Both the position numbers and the translations under genes were made by a program. Shown piece after piece: positions 1 through 10,177 of a stretch of 64,000 nucleotides of DNA. This DNA is from Bifidobacterium sp. GTDB lineage: Bacteria > Actinomycetota > Actinomycetes > Actinomycetales > Bifidobacteriaceae. The stretch's first letter is position 1, and each line of letters begins with the position of its first letter. A model generated the notes under the pieces. That model was not told the DNA's origin. It did no database searches and worked only from the letters and a program-made list of their open reading frames with translations. The stretch covers positions 1 to 64,000 of the forward strand of contig NZ_JALCCV010000007.1 in assembly GCF_022640935.1 (NCBI RefSeq), read 5' to 3'.

Positions 1-1
1 C

Positions 2-3000
2 AGGGACCTGCCGCTTGGCGATGCCGCAAACAGACTCGTCGAGAACGCCTACACCCGTGCCGATCTGGTGATGGACCGCGGCGAATTCGCGGTGCGCGGC
101 GGCATTCTTGACGTGTTCCCTCCCACTGCGCCGCACCCCGTGCGCATTGAGTTTTTCGGCGACGAAATCGATTCCATCCGGGAATTCCACGCTTCCGATC
201 AACGTACTTACGGCGATGATTTACATAGGATATGGGCCACGCCGTGCCGCGAGCTGCAGCTCAACGACGCAGTGCGCGAACGGGCGAAGTCGCTCATCGG
301 CCGGATTCCCAACGCCGACGACATGCTCGAATCGATCGCCAACGCGATACCGGTCGAAGGTATGGAATCCCTGATGCCGGCCTTGATCGACGATATGGAG
401 CCGGTCGCGGGGCTGCTGCCCGACGATGCGTTCATGCTGTTTTCCGACCCGGAGAAGCTGCGCCGCGCCGCCGAGGACCTGACGAAAACAGCGAACGAAT
501 TCCTCGCCGCCAGCTGGCATGTGGCAGCGGCCGGGCATGGCGCGGGCGCGCCGATCAGCTTCGAACAGGCCAGTTTCCTCGACTACGACGAGACCGTCAG
601 CGCGCTGAAATTCTCTCGTCATGAGGTCGTTCAGCTCACCTCGTTCGGCGTGGATTCGAACCGACCGGGGCATGTACAGCTTGACGCCCAAGACCCCGCT
701 CAGTTCCGCGGCGACGAGGCCAAAGCCTCGCATGGCATCGAATCGCTGATCAACGCCGGCTATGCGGTGACGGTCACCTCGCCGGCGCAAGGCACGCTGT
801 CGCGACTCAAACGCGTGATCAACGAAACCGGCATCACGAAATTCGCGTGCATCCGCTCGCATGCCATTGATGGCTTTGTGGACAACGCCGCCAAAGTCGC
901 TTTGCTCACCGAGCGCGATATCACCGGTCGCACGAGCGTGGGCGTCCAGGCGAAAACGCCCAAACGCCGACGCAAGGCCATCGACTTGGTTGAGCTCAAA
1001 ACCGGCGATTACATCGTGCACGAGCAGCACGGCATCGGGCGTTTTATTGAAATGAAGCAGCGCACGATCGGCGTCGGCACGAACAAGACCACGCGCGAAT
1101 ATCTCGTCATCGAATATGCTCCCTCGAAGCGCAACGCTCCGCCAGACAAGCTGTTCATCCCCACCGACCAGCTCGACCAGGTCAGCAAATACATCGGCGC
1201 CGAAGCCCCGAAGCTCAACAAGCTGGGCGGCTCGGACTGGGCGGCAACCAAAGCCAAAGCGCGCAAGCATGTGCATGAGATCGCCGAGGACTTGGTCAAG
1301 CTCTACTCGGCGCGGCAAAGCACGGCCGGATTCGCCTTCAGCCCCGACACTCCGTGGCAGAGGGAGCTTGAGGATGCTTTCCCCTATCAGGAGACCGCCG
1401 ACCAGCTCACGACCATTGACGAAGTCAAGACCGATATGGAGAAACCCGTGCCGATGGACCGGCTCATCTGCGGCGACGTAGGTTTTGGCAAAACCGAAAT
1501 CGCGGTGCGGGCGGCCTTCAAGGCGATCCAGGACGGCAAACAGGTCGCCGTGCTCGCGCCGACGACTTTGTTGGTTCAGCAGCATTATGAGACCTTCACT
1601 GAACGCTACGATGGTTTTCCGGTCAAAGTGGCGGCGCTGAGCCGTTTCCAGAGCGCCAAGGAGGTCAACGAGACGCTGAAAGACCTCGCTGACGGCACGG
1701 TCGATCTGGTGATCGGCACGCATAAGCTGCTCAACCCGAAAATCAAGTTCAAGGATCTCGGGCTGCTCGTCATCGACGAGGAGCAGCGCTTCGGCGTCGA
1801 GCACAAGGAGACGCTCAAAGCGTTGCGCACCAACGTCGATGTACTCTCGCTGTCGGCCACGCCTATTCCACGCACTTTGGAGATGGCCGTCACTGGTATC
1901 CGCGAGATGTCGACGCTGGCCACCCCGCCCGAAGACCGGCTTCCGGTGCTTACCTACGTCGGGCCATACGAGGACGCGCAAGTGAAGGCGTCCATAAACC
2001 GCGAGCTGCTGCGCGGCGGGCAGGTGTTCTACGTGCACAACCGCGTGGAAGACATTGGCCGTGTCGCTGCGAAGCTTCACGAACTGGTGCCCGAGGCGCG
2101 CATCGGCGTCGCGCACGGCAAAATGGGCGAGAAACAGCTCGACGGGGTTATCCGCGACTTCTGGCATCGCGATGTCGACGTGTTGCTGTGCACCACCATC
2201 ATCGAAACCGGCCTCGATATCTCGAACGCCAACACGCTGATCGTCGACCACGCCGACCGCTTTGGATTGAGTCAGCTGCATCAGCTGCGTGGGCGCGTCG
2301 GACGTGGCCGCGAACGCGCATATGCCTATTTCCTCTACGATCCGGCCAAACCCATGACCCAGCAGTCGCATGACCGACTGGAGACCATCGCGCAGAATAC
2401 TGCGCTGGGCTCGGGCTTCGATGTGGCGATGAAGGACTTGGAGCTGCGCGGCACCGGCAATCTGCTCGGCGGCGAACAGAGCGGGCATATCGAGGGCGTC
2501 GGCTTCGACCTGTACGTGCGCATGGTTTCCGAAGCCGTGGAGCAGTACAAGGAGCCGGAACGCCATGAGCCGGTGGCGGTCACCATCGACCTGCCTATCG
2601 AGGCGTCGATTCCGGTGGATTACATCGACTCCGATAAATTACGTCTTGAGGCCTACCGCAAGCTGGCTGCCGCGCGAACCGAACAGGATCTCGCCGATCT
2701 GCGCGAGGAACTGGCCGACCGCTACGGCGTGCTGCCACCGGAGTTCGAGACGCTCTTCGACGTGGCACGGCTGCGGGCCAAGGCGCGCATGCTGGGCATC
2801 AGCGAAATCGTGACGCAAGGCAGCCGGGTGCGCGTGGGCAAGGTCGACCCGCCCGAGTCGCTGCAAATGCGCATGTCGCGTATCTACCGCGGCATGCAAT
2901 ACCGCCCCGTCACCCACACCATGCTCATCCCCGCGCCCTTCGCCGGCTCGCTCGGCTCCTCACCGATGGGCAGCGAACAGATCATGCAGTGGGCCGGGCA

Positions 3001-3043
3001 ATTGCTCGAGGATCTGGCATGGAACGGGAAGCCGCGGGCGTAG
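2..3043 (+). CDS. mfd: Transcription-repair coupling factor Mfd, 5' truncated by window edge
   Basis: Frame is open from base 2; protein has CarD-like/RID region (GDYIVHEQHGIGRF), helicase motifs (GDVGFGKTEIAVRAAF, DEEQRFGVEHKE, SATPIPRTLEMA) and C-terminal TRCF domain. Confidence 0.97.
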   Translation, partial: RDLPLGDAANRLVENAYTRADLVMDRGEFAVRGGILDVFPPTAPHPVRIEFFGDEIDSIREFHASDQRTYGDDLHRIWATPCRELQLNDAVRERAKSLIGRIPNADDMLESIANAIPVEGMESLMPALIDDMEPVAGLLPDDAFMLFSDPEKLRRAAEDLTKTANEFLAASWHVAAAGHGAGAPISFEQASFLDYDETVSALKFSRHEVVQLTSFGVDSNRPGHVQLDAQDPAQFRGDEAKASHGIESLINAGYAVTVTSPAQGTLSRLKRVINETGITKFACIRSHAIDGFVDNAAKVALLTERDITGRTSVGVQAKTPKRRRKAIDLVELKTGDYIVHEQHGIGRFIEMKQRTIGVGTNKTTREYLVIEYAPSKRNAPPDKLFIPTDQLDQVSKYIGAEAPKLNKLGGSDWAATKAKARKHVHEIAEDLVKLYSARQSTAGFAFSPDTPWQRELEDAFPYQETADQLTTIDEVKTDMEKPVPMDRLICGDVGFGKTEIAVRAAFKAIQDGKQVAVLAPTTLLVQQHYETFTERYDGFPVKVAALSRFQSAKEVNETLKDLADGTVDLVIGTHKLLNPKIKFKDLGLLVIDEEQRFGVEHKETLKALRTNVDVLSLSATPIPRTLEMAVTGIREMSTLATPPEDRLPVLTYVGPYEDAQVKASINRELLRGGQVFYVHNRVEDIGRVAAKLHELVPEARIGVAHGKMGEKQLDGVIRDFWHRDVDVLLCTTIIETGLDISNANTLIVDHADRFGLSQLHQLRGRVGRGRERAYAYFLYDPAKPMTQQSHDRLETIAQNTALGSGFDVAMKDLELRGTGNLLGGEQSGHIEGVGFDLYVRMVSEAVEQYKEPERHEPVAVTIDLPIEASIPVDYIDSDKLRLEAYRKLAAARTEQDLADLREELADRYGVLPPEFETLFDVARLRAKARMLGISEIVTQGSRVRVGKVDPPESLQMRMSRIYRGMQYRPVTHTMLIPAPFAGSLGSSPMGSEQIMQWAGQLLEDLAWNGKPRA

Positions 3044-3239
3044 GATCGGCTGGACTGGATCGCACCTGTTCAAGCCGAAGCAAAACGTGCGAGGCCTGCG
3101 CTGTCGAGCATTCGCATTCACCCATGTTGAAACCGGCTGAGGAGATTTCTGGGGCTGCAGGTAACTGCAGCTAACGCTGAGAAGCTTCGTTTTTCAGTGC
3201 TGACGATCGGAAAAAACCGGAATGGCTGGCAAACAGGTG

Positions 3240-3939
3240 CGCCGCCAGATCGTGCCCGCTGCTGCGCTGGCGTGCACCGAGTTGATCGGGGAATGCAGGG
3301 CTATCTCAACCCGCTCATTCTGCCGCTTATCGGTTATGATCTGCGTCATTGGGATGTCAGGGATATCGGTTTTGTCATCCTGCGCGGCTGGCTCGCTTGG
3401 GCCCTGGCGGGCATGGTGTGCGGCGCGAAATCCGCGAAGCACCCGTCTCGAGACTGCCTGAGGACGGCTCCGGCCTGACGTTGCTGTGCGTATCGCCGCT
3501 GTGCCTCGGCGCGGAAATGCTGACGGTTGGGGTCGGCGTCGTGGCATCCGGCATGCCGCGGCTGCTTCCGATCATGCCGTGAACTGCGGCCAGCCTGGGC
3601 AGAGGCCTGATCCGCGTCGACACGCTCAATGTCCTGTTCGCCGATACGCCATACGGCGACGACTTGAGCCTGGAAAACGATGTTCGTCGCCTCGTCGATG
3701 GCGGAATCGCAATAGCCTCCACCACACTCATGGTGTGGGTCTCGAACGGATTCGGATTCGCCGTCGGGCCTGCCATAGAACATGCGAGCGCATGGATCGG
3801 CATCGCGATCCTCGCCATGATATGCATGGCTGATCGTCGTCGCCATGAGGGTGAAACAAGATTCGCGAGCGCCTGTCGATGCTCGTTGATCCCGCGCCGC
3901 AGTCTCTCCGGTCCATCGCCTCACCATCTATCGTTGTAA
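3240..3939 (+). pseudogene. Degenerate membrane-protein remnant (frame 1 interrupted by TGA at 3580-3582)
   Basis: Frame-1 ORFs 3349-3582 and 3664-3939 share a frame and read through ...LLPIMP*TAASLGRGLIRVDTLNVLFADTPYGDD...IAIASTTLMVWVSNGFGFAVGPAIEHASAWIGIAILAMI; several overlapping short ORFs, none full length. Confidence 0.35.
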
Positions 3940-4073
3940 GGTGAATCCGCCGAATGTGCCCTTGGCGCTGTGCCGATTAGTGTCATGAAAATTCATCAGA
4001 ACGATACATGCAATCTCATCAGTAGGGATCCAGACGAGGATGTCCTTTCTCTTATCGCATTGTGGCGCAATAA

Positions 4074-5555
<1,482 letters not shown>

Positions 5556-5628
5556 TGTGGATTCGCCTGATGCCATGCAGCATGTGATGGCGCACGGCAC
5601 TGCGTAGGCACCGCATGCATGCGGAAGG

Positions 5629-5668
5629 CCCGTCGCGTTCGATCAAGTCGAATGCGACGGGTATTTTC
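5629..5668 (+). terminator. Intrinsic terminator-like hairpin after eno
   Basis: CCCGTCGCGTTCGATCAAGTCGAATGCGACGGG followed by TATTTT. Confidence 0.6.
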
Positions 5669-5674
5669 GTAGTT

Positions 5675-6223
5675 ATGAACAAACCGACCCGCGTCCCCAG
5701 ACCTTCGTCGCCCAAACGCGGCAGCGGCCCGTTGGCGTTCTTTGTTGCGTTGTTCATTGTTGCGCTGGGGTCGATCCAGCTGGTATCCAGTTTTCACTCC
5801 TATGCGCTGAACCTGTCCGAGCTCAACGGCCTCAAACGTCAGGAATCGGCGCTGATCGCCAAGAAACAGGACTTGGAAAACGACATCGCCCGGTGGAATG
5901 ACAAGGCCTATGTCACCGCCCAGGCGCGTGAGCGTCTGGGATTCGTCTTCCCAGGCGAGCAGGCGATCCGGGTCGAACATCCTGAGGCGGTCACCGGCGA
6001 CTCCAAGGATGGCGGGTCGGGCGAATCCACTTCGTCAGACGGGCAGAAGGCGTTGCCGTGGTATGCCGAATTATCCTACGCCTTCAAACAGGCCGATGTG
6101 CTGCTTCCCAAGACGACGACCAAGGGCCAGGGGGCCGGTTCCTCGGGCAACGCGGCATCAGGCAGCGGCGCAGGAGATGCGTCGGGGAACGCTGCGCCAG
6201 CTGGTGGTTCGTCGGGCGAATAA
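5675..6223 (+). CDS. Septum formation initiator, FtsB/DivIC family
   Basis: Single N-terminal TM followed by coiled coil (LNGLKRQESALIAKKQDLENDIARWNDKAYVTAQARERLGFVFPGE); located directly after eno. Confidence 0.85.
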   Translation: MNKPTRVPRPSSPKRGSGPLAFFVALFIVALGSIQLVSSFHSYALNLSELNGLKRQESALIAKKQDLENDIARWNDKAYVTAQARERLGFVFPGEQAIRVEHPEAVTGDSKDGGSGESTSSDGQKALPWYAELSYAFKQADVLLPKTTTKGQGAGSSGNAASGSGAGDASGNAAPAGGSSGE

Positions 6224-6382
6224 CGTTCCGGAATCGAACAGTTGCCATCGGGGTGGCGGCGGCGGGCAGAGACGATGATCATGGCGGGAACGACGATAAC
6301 TACGGCGATGAGAACAACGGCAGCAACGTAATCAGCAACGACATCAACGATAACTACAACGGACAACGATAGTGGAGGGCCG

Positions 6383-7009
6383 ATGACCCAGATCCAGCCA
6401 CAGGGTATGGCCGATGCCGACCGGGGTCCTGCTATGTGCGGTCCTGCTATGTGCGGCCATGCGATTTCTCTGGTCGATCGCTGCATGGCCGACCCTGCCA
6501 CCGAGCACGATATCGCGCTCGTGACCAAGCAGCTGGGACGATTCCCCCGGGGCATGGTGGCCGTGGGCGCCCGGTGCGTCTGCGGCAGGCCGCTGGCGGT
6601 TGTCACCCGGCCGCAGTTGGACGACGGCACGCCATTCCCTACGACGTGCTACCTCACCAGTCCGGAGGCGGTCAAGGCGGTTTCGCACCTGGAGGCGAAC
6701 GGCGTGATGCGTGAATACAATCAGCTGCTCAACGATAATGGTACAACGCGCAGGGCATACGAACATGCGCATAGGCTCTATCTGGCATTCCGGCGCGAAC
6801 TGGCGATTCGACTAGGAGACGGCGAGGAGCATATCGCGGGCACGAGCGCCGGCGGCATGCCCACGCGCGTCAAATGCCTGCATGCGCTGCTGGCGCAGAC
6901 GCTGGTCATGGGATCCGGCGTCAATCCCATAGGCGACCTGACGTTGGAACGGATACAGGGCGAGTTCAGCCCGACCGTGTGCCGGTGCACGACGCAGATC
7001 GAAGACTGA
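6383..7009 (+). CDS. DUF501 domain-containing protein
   Basis: QLGRFPRGMVAVGARCVCGRPLAVVTRPQLDDGTPFPTTCYLTSPEAVKAVSHLEANGVM; position between ftsB-like and ppx is typical. Confidence 0.85.
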   Translation: MTQIQPQGMADADRGPAMCGPAMCGHAISLVDRCMADPATEHDIALVTKQLGRFPRGMVAVGARCVCGRPLAVVTRPQLDDGTPFPTTCYLTSPEAVKAVSHLEANGVMREYNQLLNDNGTTRRAYEHAHRLYLAFRRELAIRLGDGEEHIAGTSAGGMPTRVKCLHALLAQTLVMGSGVNPIGDLTLERIQGEFSPTVCRCTTQIED

Positions 7010-7109
7010 ACAGAAGGTTGGGCAATGAGGCAGCGTATACTCGTGCCGATCGGAACATGTGTTCGCCAACTCGTCGGAGCGCCCATATGAGAAGGAGCAG
7101 CATTAAGCT

Positions 7110-8120
7110 ATGGAAAGTTCACCAAGGGATTCGGTGACGATCGCGGGCATCGACTGCGGCACGAATTCGATCCGGCTCAAGATCGCGCGCGTCGATGCTG
7201 ATGGCACGCAGGACATCGTGCCACGCATACTGCGCGTGATACGGCTCGGGCAGGATGTCGACAAGACCCGCCGTTTCGCTGACGAGGCGCTGGAACGGGC
7301 CAATGCCGCCGCGCAGGAATTTGCCGACGTGCTGGCTGAGCATCCGGTCGACGGCCTCCGTTTCGTGGCCACGTCGGCCACGCGAGACGCCGAAAACCGC
7401 GAGGTGTTCGAATCTTCGATGGAGCGCATTCTCGGCGTGCGCCCGGAGGTCATACCCGGCAGCGAAGAGGCCGCGCTGAGCTTCCTAGGTGCCACCAGCG
7501 TCGTGCCGAGGCATGATCTTGCGGCTCCGTACCTCGTTGTGGACCTCGGCGGCGGTTCGACGGAACTGGTGCTCGGCGGCGACGGGGTCAACGTCCCGGA
7601 TACGCAGGTGCAAGCGGCTTTTTCGATGAACATCGGCTCGGTGCGCATGACCGAGCGGCATCTGCGCTCCGACCCGCCAATGACGGGGGAGATCCGAGAG
7701 GCTTCCACAGATATCGACGAACATATCGACGAGGCCTTCGCCCATGTCCCTGCGGGCAAGACGCGCACCATCATCGGCGTGTCGGGCACGGTGACGACGA
7801 TGGCCGCGCTGGCGCTGGGATTGAACGAATACGATCACAAAGCTGTGGATGGAGTGCGCATCCCATTCCAGCAGGCTTTCGACGTCGACAACCGCTTCCT
7901 GAGCATGTCCCGCGCCGAGCGTGGCGAATACAAGGCCATCCACCCCGGCCGCATCGACGTGGTCGGCGGGGGAGCGCTGATCTGGAACCGTGTGCTCGCC
8001 AAGGTCGCCGAGGCCGCCGCCCACGACCACGTCGAGCCGCTCGATTCCTTCGTCGCCAGCGAGCATGGCCTGCTCGACGGCATCGTACTCGACTACGGCC
8101 GCCGGCTGCTGAAACGCTAG
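7110..8120 (+). CDS. Ppx/GppA exopolyphosphatase family protein
   Basis: VTIAGIDCGTNSIRLKIARVD, LVVDLGGGSTELVLG, IHPGRIDVVGGGALIW. Confidence 0.9.
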   Translation: MESSPRDSVTIAGIDCGTNSIRLKIARVDADGTQDIVPRILRVIRLGQDVDKTRRFADEALERANAAAQEFADVLAEHPVDGLRFVATSATRDAENREVFESSMERILGVRPEVIPGSEEAALSFLGATSVVPRHDLAAPYLVVDLGGGSTELVLGGDGVNVPDTQVQAAFSMNIGSVRMTERHLRSDPPMTGEIREASTDIDEHIDEAFAHVPAGKTRTIIGVSGTVTTMAALALGLNEYDHKAVDGVRIPFQQAFDVDNRFLSMSRAERGEYKAIHPGRIDVVGGGALIWNRVLAKVAEAAAHDHVEPLDSFVASEHGLLDGIVLDYGRRLLKR

Positions 8121-8234
8121 AGCGTCGGTTAACGCCTGTGCATTGACCTATGTGGCGATTGACCAATGCATATGGTCAGCGTGGAAACGTGGCATAATAG
8201 CTACGGTCGGCCTGCCTAAGGCAGAGCGGACTAT

Positions 8235-8317
8235 GCCCCCGTGGCGGAATCGGTAGACGCAACCGACTTAAAATCGGTCGCTACGGCGTGCGGGTTCGAG
8301 TCCCGCCGGGGGCACCA
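8235..8317 (+). tRNA. tRNA-Leu (anticodon UAA), class II, CCA encoded
   Basis: GCCCCCG/CGGGGGC acceptor stem, anticodon loop CTTAAAA, GCGGGTTCGAGTCCCGC T-arm, A-CCA end. Confidence 0.95.
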
Positions 8318-8672
8318 TATCAATAGGCAGAACGGTTCACGGCATTGACCAGCGATCCGGGAGACCATGACAGCCACGAAATGCATACTATATGCATACT
8401 ATATTGCACGGGATAATCCGGGCAGTATGTGTATTGGCATAAGAAAAGCCCTGCCGAAGTGGGGCTGGGTTGGGAGCTGTACTACTTTTGCGCTCGAGTG
8501 TGAGGTGCAGGCCCGAGTCGCCGTTGTGCGACCATGTTGCTTGGCGGCAGCCGTCGCATGGTCGTGCCAGGCAAAAAGCGGAGCCATGCGACGGCATCAC
8601 GACATGGCTGTGGTCGACACCGGTCATAAAGCATTCCCGGGCATTGGCGGGCAAATTTCCAAAGGCGCTTGA

Positions 8673-8698
8673 AAAAGCCCTGCCGGAGCAGGGCTTTG
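8673..8698 (-). terminator. Terminator downstream of the 8722-9000 ORF
   Basis: Minus strand AAAGCCCTGC-TCCG-GCAGGGCTTTTTC. Confidence 0.7.
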
Positions 8699-8721
8699 AA
8701 GTTCACTGATTGGCATGCTCT

Positions 8722-9000
8722 CTATTTGCCGAGCACTTCGCTGATCTGTCCTGCCGTATCCACCAGTTTCGCCTTCGCGTCCTTTGACAGGTCCTTGGTC
8801 GATTCCTGAAGGATTCTTGACAGTTCCTTCATTTCATTGCGCTTGTTCATCACAGCCCATGCGGTCACTCCTGCGAGGCTGAGCATGAGCATGCAGCATG
8901 ACGAGGCCAGTATCTTCAGGCCTGTGTGGTTTGAGGTTTTTTCTTCCATGATCGGTTCCTTTTCATCGCGTTCTTTCAGCTTCTTGTTCTTCTTTGACAT
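8722..9000 (-). CDS. Small single-TM protein of unknown function
   Basis: MSKKNKKLKERDEKEPIMEEKTSNHTGLKILASSCCMLMLSLAGVTAWAVMNKRNEMKELSRILQES...: charged cytosolic N-terminus, one TM, amphipathic tail; followed by a terminator. Confidence 0.6.
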   Translation of the reverse strand: MSKKNKKLKERDEKEPIMEEKTSNHTGLKILASSCCMLMLSLAGVTAWAVMNKRNEMKELSRILQESTKDLSKDAKAKLVDTAGQISEVLGK

Positions 9001-9104
9001 CCGTGGCTCCTAACATTTCAATGGTTCTTCGTTGAACATGACACGGGAGCAGAGTGCGTGAGTCGAAGCGCTTTCTTATTCCACCTGGCTGGAGCCCCGC
9101 TGAC

Positions 9105-9329
9105 CTATGCTGCGGCCGTGTACATGAGATATATGGTTGGGGCGGACATGACGACGCCAATGATGAATATGGCAATTCCCCATACGAGAAGGGTACGAGT
9201 GTGACCGTCCCAAGCGGGCTTGTTGCGTATCGCGCGAACCTGGAACGAAACGCCGCCGGACACGAGCAGTATGAATCCGAGCGCGAGAACAACCGTCCCC
9301 GCCCAGAAGAGAATCAAAATAGTGTCCAT
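9105..9329 (-). CDS. Small two-TM membrane protein of unknown function
   Basis: MDTILILFWAGTVVLALGFILLVSGGVSFQVRAIRNKPAWDGHTRTLLVWGIAIFIIGVVMSAPTIYLMYTAAA. Confidence 0.55.
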   Translation of the reverse strand: MDTILILFWAGTVVLALGFILLVSGGVSFQVRAIRNKPAWDGHTRTLLVWGIAIFIIGVVMSAPTIYLMYTAAA

Positions 9330-9571
9330 TACACAAGTCTACACGGCGGAAGGCGTCTCCAGCGGCACCGAGCAATATAGTCTGACAGCATAGCCAATAC
9401 AGTCCAAGTCCCCGTTCCAATTACCGTTCCAAGAATATAACCAATATATGGTATTCCCTTGTCTTCATTAAGCAGATGCAAGAACAGCGCTCGCGGATAT
9501 GAGATAGCCCCGCCGAAGCGAGGCTGGGAGGATAAGCAAGCGGAATCAGTCACTGTCGCTGCCGGCATCAT
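9329..9571 (-). CDS. Possible small membrane ORF (true start probably internal, after the hairpin at 9506-9528)
   Basis: C-terminal part IPYIGYILGTVIGTGTWTVLAMLSDYIARCRWRR is TM-like; N-terminal part runs over a terminator-like hairpin. Confidence 0.25.
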   Translation of the reverse strand: MMPAATVTDSACLSSQPRFGGAISYPRALFLHLLNEDKGIPYIGYILGTVIGTGTWTVLAMLSDYIARCRWRRLPPCRLV

Positions 9572-9623
9572 AAATGGACAAGCTCAGCATGTAACCGTCC
9601 AAGTCGCCGCCCGGAACATAACC

Positions 9624-10023
9624 CTAGTCGTAGACGCGCCCTCTTGCAGTGACCTTGCCTTCAACATCCTTATTTTTCTCGATAGCGGCATTGATGCCGC
9701 TCTTCACCGAATCGGGCACCCGCGCCGCCTTCAACAGGCAATTGAGATCCTTCGTATCATCGCCTAGTGCCGTATCGGCCTGCGCGAATATCCCGCCCTC
9801 TGGGTATCTGCGCACTCCGGGGCATTCCCTCATAATCGTCCCATACGACGGCAGCGGCTCCGCCGCGACATGCTTCGGTCTCGATAGGAACCACCATGTG
9901 GCGGCGCCGACGAACACCAAAACAGTGATCGCCGCACTGGCCTATAAGACCAATCAACTTCTTCCGACGTCTGCCAGTCTCCGTGACGCGTGCTGGCTCT
10001 GGATTCAATCCGGGCAATCTCAT
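9624..10023 (-). pseudogene. Small membrane-anchored protein with apparent frameshift near 9930-9950
   Basis: Minus ORF MRLPGLNPEPARVTETGRRRKKLIGLIGQ (from 10023) switches frame into AAITVLVFVGAATWWFLSRPKHVAAEPLPSYGTIMRECPG... (ORF 9624-9920); together they give one charged N-terminus plus TM plus exported domain. Confidence 0.45.
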
Positions 10024-10177
10024 CCCTTCTCCCTCAGGCGTTGTTGTCTGAAGAAAACTATAACGCCGGGTGAACGTCTTCTGTTAACGACGTCGCATGC
10101 CGTATGGAAACTGCCGGTGCGATAATCTGCATCAACGGCACGGGTCCATACCACGCCGCGAGTGTAAAGGAGCAGGC

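Noticed and set aside
221-2566. 781-aa minus-strand ORF opposite mfd
   Set aside because: Shadow ORF typical of high-GC genes; composition (R/H/V/Q-rich) non-protein-like, and mfd on the plus strand is certain.
6076-6630. Hydrophobic minus-strand ORF (VVVIVDVVADYVAAVVLIAVVIVV)
   Set aside because: Hydrophobicity is produced by reverse reading of an AAC/GAC-rich low-complexity tract; overlaps two plus-strand genes.
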